A DNA stretch of 64,000 nt from Herminiimonas arsenitoxidans (lineage in GTDB: Bacteria > Pseudomonadota > Gammaproteobacteria > Burkholderiales > Burkholderiaceae_D): positions 992,001 to 1,056,000 of the forward strand of contig NZ_LT671418.1 of NCBI RefSeq assembly GCF_900130075.1. Direction: 5' to 3'. The notes under the pieces are model-generated. The model saw nothing but the letters and a program-made list of their open reading frames with translations, did not search any database and had not been told where the DNA came from. The translations under genes and the position numbers were made by a program. Below are positions 26,553-36,473 of the stretch, one piece after another (position 1 is the first letter of the stretch; the number at the start of each line of letters is the position of its first letter).

Positions 26553-27551
26553 TTAAGCAGACGCTAACGCCGCCTCTTCCACTACCAATGGAATCACAGG
26601 ATTCCAGCAAGCCAGACGCTCGCCGCCCAGGGTAATCACCGCTGGTCGTTCACTCAAGCACCGCTCTTGCACATTGCTGCAACGAGGGGCGAAACTACAA
26701 CCCGGTGGCAAGGCCGATAAATCCGGTGGCGAACCCGGCACGGCCAGCAAAGGCTTGCCGCGATTCTCGGTGCCTACAGTCGAAGCGAGCAAACCGGCAG
26801 TGTATGGATGACGTGGCGTGTGCACGATGCCGCTGACGGTATTTTCTTCCACGATGCGTCCGCCATACATGACAGCAATACGATCCGCTACTTCAACTGC
26901 TGCGCCAATATCATGAGTGACGAAGATGACCGACATGCCCGTTTCTTTTTGCAGCTCACGCAGCAAGAGCAAAATCTGAATCTGCACCGTCGCATCCAGC
27001 GCCGTCGTCGGTTCATCCGCCAGCAATAGTTTAGGTTTGCATGCCAGTGCCAAAGCGATCATCGCGCGCTGACGCATACCACCTGATAGCTCATGTGGAT
27101 ACGCATCGTAACGACGTCGCGCCTGTGGAATTTGCACGCGCTCCAGCATTTGCAGCGCACGTTGCATCGCAGTCTTGTGATCGACTGCTTCATGCGCACG
27201 TATTGCTTCGGTAATTTGCTGACCGATGGTGTAGACAGGATCAAAAGCCAACCCCGGCTCCTGAAACACCATAGACGTCGTGCCACCACGATATGCCTCC
27301 AGATCGCGCCCTTTTAATGCCAGCACATCTGCGCCATCCACTTCTATGCTGCCGCTGATGCGCGTGGTGCGTTGTGGATGCAGACGCAGCAAAGTGCGCA
27401 AGGTGACGCTCTTGCCGGAACCGGATTCGCCCAACAAACCCAGGACTTCTCCAGCCTGCAATTCAAAGCTGACTTTATCCAGCGCATTCGCACGACGATT
27501 GCCATGGAATTCCACACTCAGATCACGTACCGAGACCAAAGGCTTGCTCAT
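26553..27551 (-). CDS. Peptide ABC importer ATPase, DppD/OppD type
   Basis: A 332-residue ATPase of a dipeptide/oligopeptide importer. Walker A is GESGSGKS, the signature is LSGGMRQR and Walker B is LLLADEPTTALD. The C-terminal oligopeptide-transporter extension has three conserved Cys (GCSFAPRCSNVQERC). Related DppD/OppD proteins carry a Cys-rich site of this type. It is the last gene of the operon and its start overlaps the stop of the DppF-like gene (ATGA). Substrate (di- or oligopeptide, or another small peptide-like ligand) cannot be told from sequence. Confidence 0.9.
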   Translation of the reverse strand: MSKPLVSVRDLSVEFHGNRRANALDKVSFELQAGEVLGLLGESGSGKSVTLRTLLRLHPQRTTRISGSIEVDGADVLALKGRDLEAYRGGTTSMVFQEPGLAFDPVYTIGQQITEAIRAHEAVDHKTAMQRALQMLERVQIPQARRRYDAYPHELSGGMRQRAMIALALACKPKLLLADEPTTALDATVQIQILLLLRELQKETGMSVIFVTHDIGAAVEVADRIAVMYGGRIVEENTVSGIVHTPRHPYTAGLLASTVGTENRGKPLLAVPGSPPDLSALPPGCSFAPRCSNVQERCLSERPAVITLGGERLACWNPVIPLVVEEAALASA

Positions 27552-28609
27552 GCCGCCACCTCCATCAAGGTTTGCGTATGGCCAGATTGCGGATCATTCA
27601 TGTGGCAGGCAACGGTATGTCCGACATTGCCTTCAGCCGCCATCAATGCCGGCACCTGCGCTGCACATACGGCTTCCGCATGCGGACAACGCTCACGAAA
27701 ACGACAGCCGCTCGGTGGATTGATAGGATTCGGCGGATCGCCGCTGAGTGGCGAATGCTGGGTACGATTGGCTGGATCCATGGACGGCACTGCGGACAAC
27801 AAGGCGCGTGTGTATGGATGTCTGGAATTGCCGTAAATATTTTCTACCGGTCCCATCTCCACCACCTGCCCCATATACATCACCATTACTTCATCACTGA
27901 TGTAATGCACTACATGCAGATCGTGCGAAATGAAAAGATAGGTCAGATCATGCTCAGCCTTGAGTTCCTGCAACAAGTTCAAGACTTGCGCCTGCACCGA
28001 CTTATCCAGCGCTGCAACAGCTTCATCGAGTATCACCAAGCGCGGCTCGAAAGCCAATGCACGTGCAATATTGACGCGCTGACGTTGGCCGCCCGACAGT
28101 TCATGCGGATAGCGTGTCGCAAATTGCTCAGGCTTTAAGCCAACTCGCGCCAACAGTGCATGTGCACGCGCCATTGCATCCGCTTTCGATACGCCATGTG
28201 CCTGCGGACCGTAAGCTACTGTTTCGCTAATCGTCAGACGCGGATTGAGTGAAGCAAATGAATCCTGAAATACCATCTGCAAATTACGGCGGAATTCCTT
28301 GAATTCGATACCACCGAATTCAGCTACGCCTTCGCCATCAAAAATCATGCTGCCGCTATCCGGCGTTACCAGACGTGCGATCAAACGCGCAGTCGTCGAC
28401 TTGCCGCAACCGGATTCACCGACTATGCCCAGCGTCTTGCCCTTGGCGACCGAGAAGCTGACGCCATCGACGGCATGCACAAATTTGCGTTCGCGCTGGA
28501 ACATGTCACCACGCACGGGGAAATATTTCTTGAGATCCTTGATCATCAACAAAGGCTGTGCAGGACCGCCTTTATCTGTTGAAGCCAGGTTTACAGTTTC
28601 TTGTTTCAT
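27548..28609 (-). CDS. Peptide ABC importer ATPase, DppF/OppF type
   Basis: A 353-residue ATPase, the partner of the next gene. Walker A is GESGCGKS, the signature is LSGGQRQR and Walker B is LVILDEAVAALD, with Ala-Val in place of the usual Pro-Thr after DE. The DppF-type N-terminus (MIKDLKKYFPVRGDMFQRERKFVHAVDGVSF) is clear. A C-terminal Cys motif GCRFRERCPHAEAVC is present. Both the start and the stop overlap their neighbours by 4 bases. It precedes the DppD-type gene, the reverse of the usual dppD-dppF order. Confidence 0.9.
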   Translation of the reverse strand: MKQETVNLASTDKGGPAQPLLMIKDLKKYFPVRGDMFQRERKFVHAVDGVSFSVAKGKTLGIVGESGCGKSTTARLIARLVTPDSGSMIFDGEGVAEFGGIEFKEFRRNLQMVFQDSFASLNPRLTISETVAYGPQAHGVSKADAMARAHALLARVGLKPEQFATRYPHELSGGQRQRVNIARALAFEPRLVILDEAVAALDKSVQAQVLNLLQELKAEHDLTYLFISHDLHVVHYISDEVMVMYMGQVVEMGPVENIYGNSRHPYTRALLSAVPSMDPANRTQHSPLSGDPPNPINPPSGCRFRERCPHAEAVCAAQVPALMAAEGNVGHTVACHMNDPQSGHTQTLMEVAA

Positions 28610-29502
28610 CGGCGGATATCCATAGCAGAGCGCACACCATCGGCGAGTAAGTTAAAGCCGATAGACGTGATGAAAATCAGCAAGCCGGGCAAAGCCGCGA
28701 CCCACGGATTGCGAAAGATGGCCGAACGCAAGGTGTTGAGCATCAAACCCCATTCAGGCTCTGGCGGCTTGACACCCAGGCCGAGGAAGGACAAACCGGC
28801 TGCGAGAATCATGCTGACGCTGAGCAAGCCGGTCGCGTAGACGAATACTGGTCCGAGCACATTGCCGAGCACATGCACACGGATAATGGAAAATGCGCTG
28901 GCACCACTCATGCGCGCTGCTTCGATGTAATCCAGCTTGCGCACTTGCGTGGTCACGCTTTCGGCCACACGCACCACTTGCGGCACGAAGACCAACGTCA
29001 AGGCCAAAATACTGTTCGTCATGCCAGGACCCAACGCGCCCGAGATCGCCACCGCCAACAACACTGATGGGAAGGCATAGAACACATCCAGCACGCGCAT
29101 GATGATCATATTCAAACGACCACCAACATAACCAGCCAGCAAACCGATAGAAGTACCAATACCAAAAGCGGCCAGCACCGGTGTCACGCCCATCAACAAG
29201 GACAAGCGTCCGCCGTACATCAGGCGACTCAGCATGTCGCGACCAAGCTCATCGGTACCCAGCCAATAACCCTCACTACCGATAGGTAGCAAACGTTTGA
29301 TCATGCTGCCCTTGTACGGGTCCATCGGCGCCAGCCAAGGTGCGAATACCGCCGCACAAACAATCAGCAAGACCACCAATGCAGCAGTCATGGCAACCGG
29401 ATCGCGCATCAACTGACGCAATACGACCGTCCAGTAACCACGCGCCGGTGCCGGCATTACCGACACTGCAGCTTGCGTTCCAAATTTTAAAGATAAGGCC
29501 AT
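28606..29502 (-). CDS. Peptide ABC importer permease, DppC/OppC type
   Basis: A 298-residue inner-membrane permease. The N-terminal OppC-type segment (WTVVLRQLMRDPVAMTAALVVLLIVCAAVFAPWLAPMDP) and the EAA-like cytoplasmic loop EAARMSGASAFSIIRVHVLGNVLGPV are as expected for DppC. Six hydrophobic spans are likely. ATG at 29502 is preferred over the in-frame TTG two codons upstream. It lies 2 bases beyond the dppB-type stop. Confidence 0.92.
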   Translation of the reverse strand: MALSLKFGTQAAVSVMPAPARGYWTVVLRQLMRDPVAMTAALVVLLIVCAAVFAPWLAPMDPYKGSMIKRLLPIGSEGYWLGTDELGRDMLSRLMYGGRLSLLMGVTPVLAAFGIGTSIGLLAGYVGGRLNMIIMRVLDVFYAFPSVLLAVAISGALGPGMTNSILALTLVFVPQVVRVAESVTTQVRKLDYIEAARMSGASAFSIIRVHVLGNVLGPVFVYATGLLSVSMILAAGLSFLGLGVKPPEPEWGLMLNTLRSAIFRNPWVAALPGLLIFITSIGFNLLADGVRSAMDIRR

Positions 29503-29504
29503 AG

Positions 29505-30455
29505 TCAACGTCCCATACGTGGATCAAGCAACGGTTGCAGGATATCGACGATCAAATTCAAGCCAACGAAGAACATGCACAGCACGAGTATCGTGCCTTG
29601 CAGCAGCGGCATATCGCGCTGAAAGATCGCAGTGTTGAGTAGGAAGCCGGTGCCAGGCCATGCGAATACGGTTTCCACCAGTATCGAGCCACCCATCAGA
29701 TAACCAATCTGCAAACCTGCAACGGCCAGCACGGTTGGTGCAGTGTTCTTCGCGATATGGCGGAAGATGGCGCGATTGTTCAAGCCACGTGCACGCAAGG
29801 CAATCACGAACTCCTGCTCCAGCATGTCAGCCACCAAGGCACGCACAGTGCGCGTAATGATGCCCATAGGGATCACTGCCAGCGTAATCGCAGGAAGTAT
29901 CAAATGACGTATATGTGCGTAATCCCACAGCCATTCGGATGAGCCGCCCGGCCCGGCACCCATCGCCGGAAACCAACCCAGCCAGATGGAGAAAATAATA
30001 GTGAGCACCAAGCCCAGCCAGTAGTGCGGCACACTCACGCCTATGACGGACAAAAAGGTAGCGATGCGATCGATCCAGCCGCCATGCCAGTAACCGGCCA
30101 GCGCACCCAGCACACAACCGAACAGCACGCCGATAAAACCAGCCACGCCAGCCAGCAACAAGGTATTACTCACGGCGCTCATGACTTCAGTCACGACTTC
30201 ACGACCGGAAGCAATCGAGGTCCCTAGATCGCCTTGCACTGCGCGCAGCAGCCACATGCCGTATTGCACCGGCACAGGTTTATCCAGACCGTAAGCACTC
30301 TTCAGTGCAGCGATGACATCGGCAGGTGCATCGGCAGGCGCAATTGCATTCAGCGGATCGCCAGGTGCCAGATACACCAGCATGAAAGACAGTAGCGTGA
30401 CGCTCAACGCAATCGGTATTGCATACAGCAGACGCTTCAGAATGTAGGAAAACAT
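29505..30455 (-). CDS. Peptide ABC importer permease, DppB/OppB type
   Basis: A 316-residue permease. The N-terminus MFSYILKRLLYAIPIALSVTLLSFMLVYLAPGDPLNAI is the DppB/OppB hallmark (LAPGDP). The cytoplasmic coupling helix is ALRARGLNNRAIFRHIAKN. Six membrane spans are expected. The ATG at 30455 is used rather than the in-frame TTG at 30461. It lies 75 bases after the substrate-binding-protein gene. Confidence 0.92.
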   Translation of the reverse strand: MFSYILKRLLYAIPIALSVTLLSFMLVYLAPGDPLNAIAPADAPADVIAALKSAYGLDKPVPVQYGMWLLRAVQGDLGTSIASGREVVTEVMSAVSNTLLLAGVAGFIGVLFGCVLGALAGYWHGGWIDRIATFLSVIGVSVPHYWLGLVLTIIFSIWLGWFPAMGAGPGGSSEWLWDYAHIRHLILPAITLAVIPMGIITRTVRALVADMLEQEFVIALRARGLNNRAIFRHIAKNTAPTVLAVAGLQIGYLMGGSILVETVFAWPGTGFLLNTAIFQRDMPLLQGTILVLCMFFVGLNLIVDILQPLLDPRMGR

Positions 30456-30530
30456 GGACAACTTTCAGTAGTACAGAAGATGGGCGTATGAAGGGCGAAG
30501 CGCAGACCGCGCCTCGCCCCGAACGCTGTG

Positions 30531-32138
30531 TTACATACGGATCGTGGTCAGATCCTGGAACCAGTGTTGAGCCTGGATAAAGCCCTTCACTTTTGGCGAA
30601 ATCATGTGTGGATTGACGTCATGTACGACCCACAACATCAAGGCGTCATCGACCATCGCTTGATGCACTTGTGCCAGCAATTTGTCCTGCACTTTGGTAT
30701 CGAAAGTTGTACGGATCTGATCCAGTTCTGCATCCACTTTTGGATTCGACCAACCACCCCAGTTCACACCATTCGGTGCGACATAACGACTATCGGCAAA
30801 GCGGGTCAATGCATAGAAAGGATCGGCAGTCACATAACCAAGGTTGATGGCAGTGATGCCTTTGCTTGCATTGATATCGCCCTTGGCGCCACTACGCCAG
30901 TGCAGGTAGAGAGTTTCCAGTTCCACGACTTCAAACTGAACCTGGATACCGATTTCCGCCAGACTTTGCTGTATGTATTCATTCATAGGCAGCGACAACA
31001 TCTGACCGGTACCACCTTGTGCGATCACGATCTTCGCTTTCAAAGGTTTGCTTGGGCTGTAACCGGCTTGCGCCATCAATGCACGTGCAGCGGCAAGGTC
31101 GTACTTGATTTTGAAAGTCGGTTTACCGAACCATGGGCTGGTCGGATCAAGCTGACCGTAGGCTGGAACTGCCAGACCATTCATCAAGGCCACGATACCG
31201 CTGCGATCAACCGCCAGATTGGCTGCTTTACGTACGCGGATATCAGTCCATGGCGAACCAGGCTGGGTGCTGAAGTGGTAAGGCCAAACGTGCGGTGTGA
31301 CGTTGGTGACCAGCTTGAAGCCCGAGCTTTTCAATTGCGGCAAAACGTCAGGTGGTGGCGTTTCGATGATATCGACCTGACCGTTCATCAAGGCATTCGC
31401 ACGAGTCAATGCATCAGGGATAGGCAACAAGATGATGCGATCGGTTTGCGCCAGACGCGATTTATCCCAGTAGTTCGGATTTTTCACGAGTTCAGCACGT
31501 TCACGCGGCACCAACTTATCCAGCTTGAATGGACCTGTACCGGATGCTTGCGAAGCAAACTTGTTCCAGTCCTTGCCGACTTTTTCCCACTGTGCAGGGC
31601 TGGAAATCAGGAACCATGGCAATTGATAAGGGAACAGTGCATCGACATCTTTGGTTGTGATTTCAACCGCGTAATCGTTGACCTTGCGATACGACACGAT
31701 GGAAGGAATACGCGGACGTACTTGCGCACTTTGCTTGGCATCGAACTGTGGCGATTTGTCGTTCAATACCTTGTCCAGATTCCACACTACGGCATCAGCC
31801 TTGAAGTCGGAACCGTCATGGAATTTCACGCCTTTACGCAGCGTGAACATCCATTTCTTTTGATCCTTGGGATCAACCTTCCATTCAGTTGCAAGACCCG
31901 GAATCAACTTGCCCGGACGCGTGCCGATATTCGCTTCCCACGCGATCAACGGATCGTAAATCGTGTGACCTGTAAATTGATAAGCACCAGCACCACGATC
32001 CGGCTGGCCTGTAGTCAGCGGAATATCCGCCATCGAGATCCCGTAGCGTGCTACTGTTTCGGCATGTACCTCCGAATGCAGTGCCAGCGCGACAGGTACC
32101 ACCATCAACCATCGTGCAATCCATTTATCCAACGACAT
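30531..32138 (-). CDS. Peptide ABC importer periplasmic substrate-binding protein
   Basis: A 535-residue family-5 extracellular solute-binding protein. The ATG at 32138 (MSLDKWIARWLMVVPVALALHSEVHAE) has GGGAG upstream and gives a signal peptide cut near residue 27. A longer open frame to 32219 lacks such features. Family motifs include GLATEWKVDPKDQKKWMFTLRKGVKFHDGSDFKADAVVWNL. NLAVDRSGIVALMNG and LWVVHDVNPHMISPKVKGF also fit the family. It is the first gene of the A-B-C-F-D operon. A binding protein this large fits peptide ligands, but the ligand is not known. Confidence 0.9.
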   Translation of the reverse strand: MSLDKWIARWLMVVPVALALHSEVHAETVARYGISMADIPLTTGQPDRGAGAYQFTGHTIYDPLIAWEANIGTRPGKLIPGLATEWKVDPKDQKKWMFTLRKGVKFHDGSDFKADAVVWNLDKVLNDKSPQFDAKQSAQVRPRIPSIVSYRKVNDYAVEITTKDVDALFPYQLPWFLISSPAQWEKVGKDWNKFASQASGTGPFKLDKLVPRERAELVKNPNYWDKSRLAQTDRIILLPIPDALTRANALMNGQVDIIETPPPDVLPQLKSSGFKLVTNVTPHVWPYHFSTQPGSPWTDIRVRKAANLAVDRSGIVALMNGLAVPAYGQLDPTSPWFGKPTFKIKYDLAAARALMAQAGYSPSKPLKAKIVIAQGGTGQMLSLPMNEYIQQSLAEIGIQVQFEVVELETLYLHWRSGAKGDINASKGITAINLGYVTADPFYALTRFADSRYVAPNGVNWGGWSNPKVDAELDQIRTTFDTKVQDKLLAQVHQAMVDDALMLWVVHDVNPHMISPKVKGFIQAQHWFQDLTTIRM

Positions 32139-32486
32139 AACAATCTCCCAGTAAATAAGCCACCAAAACAATGTGACATGCCAGAGATAAGCACGTGGCA
32201 TGCCAACCCTTGCATTCATGGAAGATTCCTCTCTGACAAGAGGCGTGTATCTCTTACTTCACTTAGCAATTTCCGTACGCGGCACTTCCCTCTTCTGAGC
32301 CCAAGTTCGCGCAATCATGATGCGCATATTCACGTGAGCACTGTTTTGGGACAGGCTTTTTGCCCAATCTTGGGTAACTAGGTGATGTAGCAGAATATGT
32401 GTTCAAACATGCAAAAACAGCATGTGAAACTGAGGGAGCATTGATGATTTGAATAAGGATGGGAAAACGAACTCAGAAATAAAAAA
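32139..32486. other. Non-coding stretch upstream of the peptide transporter operon
   Basis: The 348 bases between the substrate-binding-protein start and the metC terminator carry no gene I can support. The region should hold the operon promoter. ACATGC at 32407-32412 and GCATGT at 32420-32425 make a small inverted repeat with a 7-base spacer, an operator-like pattern of unknown meaning. Confidence 0.35.
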
Positions 32487-32505
32487 GCACCCTGTCCAAG
32501 GGTGC
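32487..32505 (-). terminator. Terminator after metC-like gene
   Basis: GCACCCT (32487-32493) and AGGGTGC (32499-32505) form a 7-bp stem with a 5-base loop. On the minus strand a TTTTTT run follows directly, so it ends the metC-like transcript. Confidence 0.85.
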
Positions 32506-32583
32506 CGTCTTTTCATTTGATATTTATTTAATCAGAAAGCACATCATTTCCGGGCCAGCCGGAATCCAGTGCATTCCTGTGTT

Positions 32584-33756
32584 TTATGCCTTCAGCGCAC
32601 CAAAAGCTTGTTCTATATCCGCCATCAAATCCTGTGGATCTTCCAGACCGATATTCAAGCGCACCAACTGCCCCTGATGCGGCCAGTTCTTGCGCATGTG
32701 CTGCATGCGATACGGCACAGCAAGGCTATGCACACCGCCCCAGCTAAAACCGATCTTGAACAATTTCAAACTATCGACAAAGCGATCTGTCTGCGCTTCC
32801 GTATATTGCGGATCGAACAAGACGGAAAACAATCCGCCTGCACCGCTGAAGTCGCGCTGCCAGAGTTCGTGTCCAGGACATTCCGGCAAGGCTGGATGCA
32901 GCACAGTCGCGATCTCTGGCCGTGTCTGCAACCATGCAGCGACCTTGCGTGCGGCAGCATCATGCGCATCGAAACGCAACTTCATCGTCGGCAAGCTGCG
33001 CAACACCAGATACACATCATCCGCTGCAACACCAAAACCCAGACGCATATGCGCATTCTCCAAGCGCTGATTCAAGGCCTTGTCTTGTGTAATCACTGCG
33101 CCCATGAGAACGTCAGAACCACCGGACTGATATTTGGTTAAGGCTTGCATCACGATATCAACACCGAGATCGAAGGCACGCAGTGCGATGCCGGCCGACC
33201 AGGTATTGTCGAGCGCAACCAGCACGCCTTGGGCATGCGCTGCCTTGCAGATCGCAGGCAGATCAGGCACTTCCATCGATACCGAACCTGGTGCTTCGGT
33301 CCAGATCAATTTGGTATTCGGCTGTATCAGATCGGCGATACCACTGCCTATCAATGGATCGTAATAACGCGCAGTAATACCAAAATCGCTCGTAAGCCAA
33401 TTGGCCAAATCACGATTCGGGTTGTAGACATTATCGGGAATCAGTACATCGTCACCGCTTTTAAGAAAAGCGAAATCGACCAATGCAATAGCAGCCAGAC
33501 CACTAGGCGCAAGCACGCAGTGTTTACCGTCTTCGATGGCAGCTAAACGTGCTTCCAGCGTGAAGGTAGTCGGCGTACCGTGCAAGCCGTAGGTATAAGC
33601 ATTCTTGTCCTGCCAGTTGCGTGAGCGCATGCTGGCCACGTCCTTGAACAAGACAGTCGAAGCGTGATGAATTGCTTGAGGGAGTGCGGAGAAACCATCG
33701 GGAGCACGATAGTCATTGTGGATCAATGCCGTTTGTAACGATGTGCGATCAGTCAC
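32584..33756 (-). CDS. metC: Cystathionine beta-lyase-type PLP enzyme (MetC-like)
   Basis: A 390-residue Cys/Met-metabolism PLP enzyme. The Lys in ALTKYQSGGSDVLMG (about residue 205) is the PLP-binding lysine. NTWSAGIALRAFDLGVDIVMQ and the N-terminal THHAST-like QAIHHASTVLFKDVASM also match the family, as does CPGHELWQRDFSGAGGLFSV. The style is that of MetC (cystathionine beta-lyase, cystathionine to homocysteine), but gamma-synthase-like or other lyase activity cannot be excluded by eye. It lies 21 bases after the small exported protein gene and may be co-transcribed with rimO. Confidence 0.82.
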   Translation of the reverse strand: MTDRTSLQTALIHNDYRAPDGFSALPQAIHHASTVLFKDVASMRSRNWQDKNAYTYGLHGTPTTFTLEARLAAIEDGKHCVLAPSGLAAIALVDFAFLKSGDDVLIPDNVYNPNRDLANWLTSDFGITARYYDPLIGSGIADLIQPNTKLIWTEAPGSVSMEVPDLPAICKAAHAQGVLVALDNTWSAGIALRAFDLGVDIVMQALTKYQSGGSDVLMGAVITQDKALNQRLENAHMRLGFGVAADDVYLVLRSLPTMKLRFDAHDAAARKVAAWLQTRPEIATVLHPALPECPGHELWQRDFSGAGGLFSVLFDPQYTEAQTDRFVDSLKLFKIGFSWGGVHSLAVPYRMQHMRKNWPHQGQLVRLNIGLEDPQDLMADIEQAFGALKA

Positions 33757-33777
33757 GCGCGCTCTCCAATGAAATGA

Positions 33778-34260
33778 TTACTTGCTGTTGGTGCTCGTCG
33801 CCACTTTTTTAACAGCACGTGCTGGTGCCGCCGATTGCTTAAGCGCAATCGCTTTTAATGAAAATGGCTTGGTAATCGAACCGTCGGCAGATGTCCACAG
33901 ACCAGCTACGGCATCACCGTCAATCTTGCCATCCCATTGACCGGAAATATTGGTGCCGTTTTCCGACTCTTCCAGCAACAACTGATCGCCTTCGACTTCA
34001 CCAGCCAGCAAAATTTTATTCGAATTACCGAAGATGAAATATTCGCCTTCTATGCCTTCTTCAATATCAGCTTTAGGACGAAGATTCACTTGTACCTGCA
34101 CATCACCCACGACACCACGAAAAGAAACCGGTTTGAGGAACAGTGTTGAAGTAGGTGCGCTGACGACAGGTGCTGGCGTCAATGGCTCTATTTCCGCAAA
34201 TGCGTTAGTAGCCGCGCATCCAAACAATGCAATCAAAGACGTGATCAATATTTTTTTCAT
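33778..34260 (-). CDS. Exported protein, function unknown
   Basis: A 160-residue protein with a signal peptide ([23 protein letters not shown]). Cleavage is likely at AFA/E. The LFGC stretch could also act as a weak lipobox, but Phe at -2 is unusual, so I favour a soluble periplasmic protein. The mature part is probably beta-rich (FRGVVGDVQVQVNLRPK, EGEYFIFGNSNKILLAGEVEGDQLLLEE, ISGQWDGKIDGDAVAGLW) and ends in a basic tail. I do not recognise the family. The start ATG overlaps the rimO stop (TAATG), so it is translationally tied to rimO. Confidence 0.7.
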   Translation of the reverse strand: MKKILITSLIALFGCAATNAFAEIEPLTPAPVVSAPTSTLFLKPVSFRGVVGDVQVQVNLRPKADIEEGIEGEYFIFGNSNKILLAGEVEGDQLLLEESENGTNISGQWDGKIDGDAVAGLWTSADGSITKPFSLKAIALKQSAAPARAVKKVATSTNSK

Positions 34261-35621
34261 TATGCTTCCGCCCATAAATCATGTGCATCGGCTGCCGTGA
34301 TTTTTACATCGACGAACTCACCGACCTTCAATTTCAAATGCGGCTCATACGGTGGTTTAACGTAGACCACGCCGTCGATTTCTGGTGCGTCGGCACCGGA
34401 ACGGGCAACACCGCCATTGCGATTGACTTCATCCAGCAACACGCGCATGGTTTTGCCGACTTTTGCCTGCAAACGTTTTTTCGAGATTTCTTCCTGCAGC
34501 AACATGACGCGGCCACGACGTTCTTCGCGCACTTCTTCCGGCACTGCGTTCGGCAAATCATTAGCCGTTGCACCTTCGACTGGCGAATAGGCAAAGCAAC
34601 CAAGGCGGTCGATTTGCGCTTCTTTCAGGAAGTCGAGCAGGTATTCAAATTCAGCATCGGTCTCGCCAGGGAAACCGGCGATAAAGGTCGAGCGTATCGT
34701 CAAGTCTGGGCACATCTCGCGCCAAGCCTGTATGCGTTCGATATTCTTTTCACCACTGGCTGGACGCTTCATGCGCTTCAATACATCTGGATGCGCGTGC
34801 TGCAGCGGCACGTCCAGATACGGCAGGATTTTTCCTTCAGCCATCATAGGAATGATCGCGTCTACGTGCGGATATGGATAAACGTAATGCAGACGTACCC
34901 ACGCACCGTATTGCTTGGCCAAATCGCCCAAGGCATCAACCAGTTGCGTCATGTGCGTCTTGACCGGCTTGCCGTTCCAGAAACCCATGCGGAATTTAAC
35001 ATCGACGCCATAAGCGCTGGTGTCTTGTGAAATCACCAATAATTCTTTGACGCCAGCCTTGAACAGATTTTCCGCCTCCATCATCACATCTGCGATCGGG
35101 CGCGATACCAGATCGCCGCGCATCGATGGAATGATGCAGAAACTGCAACGATGGTTACAGCCTTCAGAAATTTTCAGATAGGCAAAATGCTTAGGTGTCA
35201 GCTTGATACCTTGCGCCGGCACCAGATCGATGAACGGTGCGTGCGGCTTAGGCATGTGCTTATGCACGGCATCCATCACCTCGCCCAGCGCATGCGGGCC
35301 AGTGACGGCCAACACTTTCGGGTGGACTTTTAGAATGATGTCATCGCCATCAGCGTCTTTTTTCGCGCCCAGGCAACCGGTCACGATGACCTTGCCGTTT
35401 TCATTCAATGCTTCGCCTATCGCATCCAGCGACTCTTGCACGGCGGCATCAATGAAGCCGCACGTGTTGACGATGACCAGATCGGCGCCATCGTAAGACT
35501 TGGCAGTGTCATAACCCTCAGCGCGCAGCTGAGTAAGGATTTGTTCTGAATCGACCAGAGCTTTCGGGCATCCGAGGGAAACGAAGCCGATTTTGGGTGT
35601 TGCTTGAAGAGCGTTGGTCAT
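34260..35621 (-). CDS. rimO: RimO, ribosomal protein S12 methylthiotransferase
   Basis: RimO (453 aa) is a radical-SAM enzyme that methylthiolates Asp88 of ribosomal protein S12. The N-terminal UPF0004 domain begins [19 protein letters not shown], and later conserved Cys residues lie in VIVNTCGFI and VTGCLG. The radical-SAM cluster motif CNHRCSFC is at about residues 155-165. The C-terminal TRAM domain closes the protein. The CPKALVDSE signature separates RimO from MiaB. ATG at 35621 is preferred to an in-frame TTG five codons upstream. Confidence 0.95.
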   Translation of the reverse strand: MTNALQATPKIGFVSLGCPKALVDSEQILTQLRAEGYDTAKSYDGADLVIVNTCGFIDAAVQESLDAIGEALNENGKVIVTGCLGAKKDADGDDIILKVHPKVLAVTGPHALGEVMDAVHKHMPKPHAPFIDLVPAQGIKLTPKHFAYLKISEGCNHRCSFCIIPSMRGDLVSRPIADVMMEAENLFKAGVKELLVISQDTSAYGVDVKFRMGFWNGKPVKTHMTQLVDALGDLAKQYGAWVRLHYVYPYPHVDAIIPMMAEGKILPYLDVPLQHAHPDVLKRMKRPASGEKNIERIQAWREMCPDLTIRSTFIAGFPGETDAEFEYLLDFLKEAQIDRLGCFAYSPVEGATANDLPNAVPEEVREERRGRVMLLQEEISKKRLQAKVGKTMRVLLDEVNRNGGVARSGADAPEIDGVVYVKPPYEPHLKLKVGEFVDVKITAADAHDLWAEA

Positions 35622-35722
35622 GGCTGAGGCGGGCAAAAAGCTGGCTGTGTAAACGAAGCCGCTATTGTACCCTTTTGGCTGGCACGCTCGCCACTTGACG
35701 TAGCGCGTGCAGCCAGATGCGC

Positions 35723-36295
35723 TTACTTGTTGTTTTTATCGCTAGGTGGTGGGGCTGGTGGAGCGAAAGGGAAAGCGCCGAACATGTTTTTCGACTGCGT
35801 CTGCATTTGCTCTTGCATTTGCACAAACAAACTTTTGCTCTGCTCGATGTAATTGCTCATCATGCCTTGCATGATCGGGCCTTGCACGTTCATGAATTGC
35901 GCCCACATTTCAGGGCTAAACGGCTTGCCTTCGTATAGATCTTTCGAGTTTTCCGTCAATTTATTCTGGATATCGATGAAAGCCTGGATATTCTTTTCCA
36001 GGTAAGAACCCATCATGCCCTGCATCGCGTGACCGTAATAACGAATGATTTGCGACAAGGCAGCGCTGGAAAACATAGGCGAACCATTCGCTTCTTCTTC
36101 CAGAATGATTTGCAACAAAATACTGCGCGTCAAATCTTCATCGGTCTTGGCATCGAGCACGGAAAACTGCTCGCTATCCAGCACCAACTGTTTGACATCG
36201 GCAAGCGTGATGTACGAACTTGTTTGCGTGTCGTACAGACGGCGGTTCGGATACTTCTTGATCAAACGCTCGGAGATTTTTTTTGTACTCGTCAT
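35723..36295 (-). CDS. phaR: PhaR, polyhydroxyalkanoate synthesis repressor
   Basis: PhaR (190 aa) senses PHB granules and represses phasin genes. The N-terminal DNA-binding domain reads [30 protein letters not shown], and the PHB-accumulation regulatory domain has [37 protein letters not shown]. The C-terminus is Met/Gln-rich and ends in a Pro-rich tail ([10 protein letters not shown]). The GGGATG Shine-Dalgarno is well placed. It lies downstream of phaC in the same direction, with a 178-base gap that probably holds its own promoter. Confidence 0.95.
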   Translation of the reverse strand: MTSTKKISERLIKKYPNRRLYDTQTSSYITLADVKQLVLDSEQFSVLDAKTDEDLTRSILLQIILEEEANGSPMFSSAALSQIIRYYGHAMQGMMGSYLEKNIQAFIDIQNKLTENSKDLYEGKPFSPEMWAQFMNVQGPIMQGMMSNYIEQSKSLFVQMQEQMQTQSKNMFGAFPFAPPAPPPSDKNNK

Positions 36296-36374
36296 CTGTC
36301 ATCCCAACTTGTTGCGTTACAACGCATTTATATTCAATCGGCTAAAAAGCAAACGAAGTCACCCTCGTGAAACC

Positions 36375-36380
36375 ATTATA
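36375..36380 (-). promoter_or_regulatory. Possible -10 box for phaR
   Basis: On the minus strand the hexamer TATAAT lies about 80 bases before the phaR ATG in the phaC-phaR gap. A good -35 at the usual spacing is not evident, so this is tentative. Confidence 0.35.
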
Positions 36381-36473
36381 GTGCGAAAAAACAAAGGTTT
36401 ACGCAACATTACGCCAGACCTTGACCCACCTCAAGATGAGGCCAAACTGCTGCCCCGCCTCTGCGACGACGAT

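Noticed and set aside
30528..32381. A 617-codon open frame on the plus strand
   Set aside because: It is antisense to the substrate-binding-protein gene, has a Cys/His/Arg-rich composition and no start signal. It is a shadow of the real gene.
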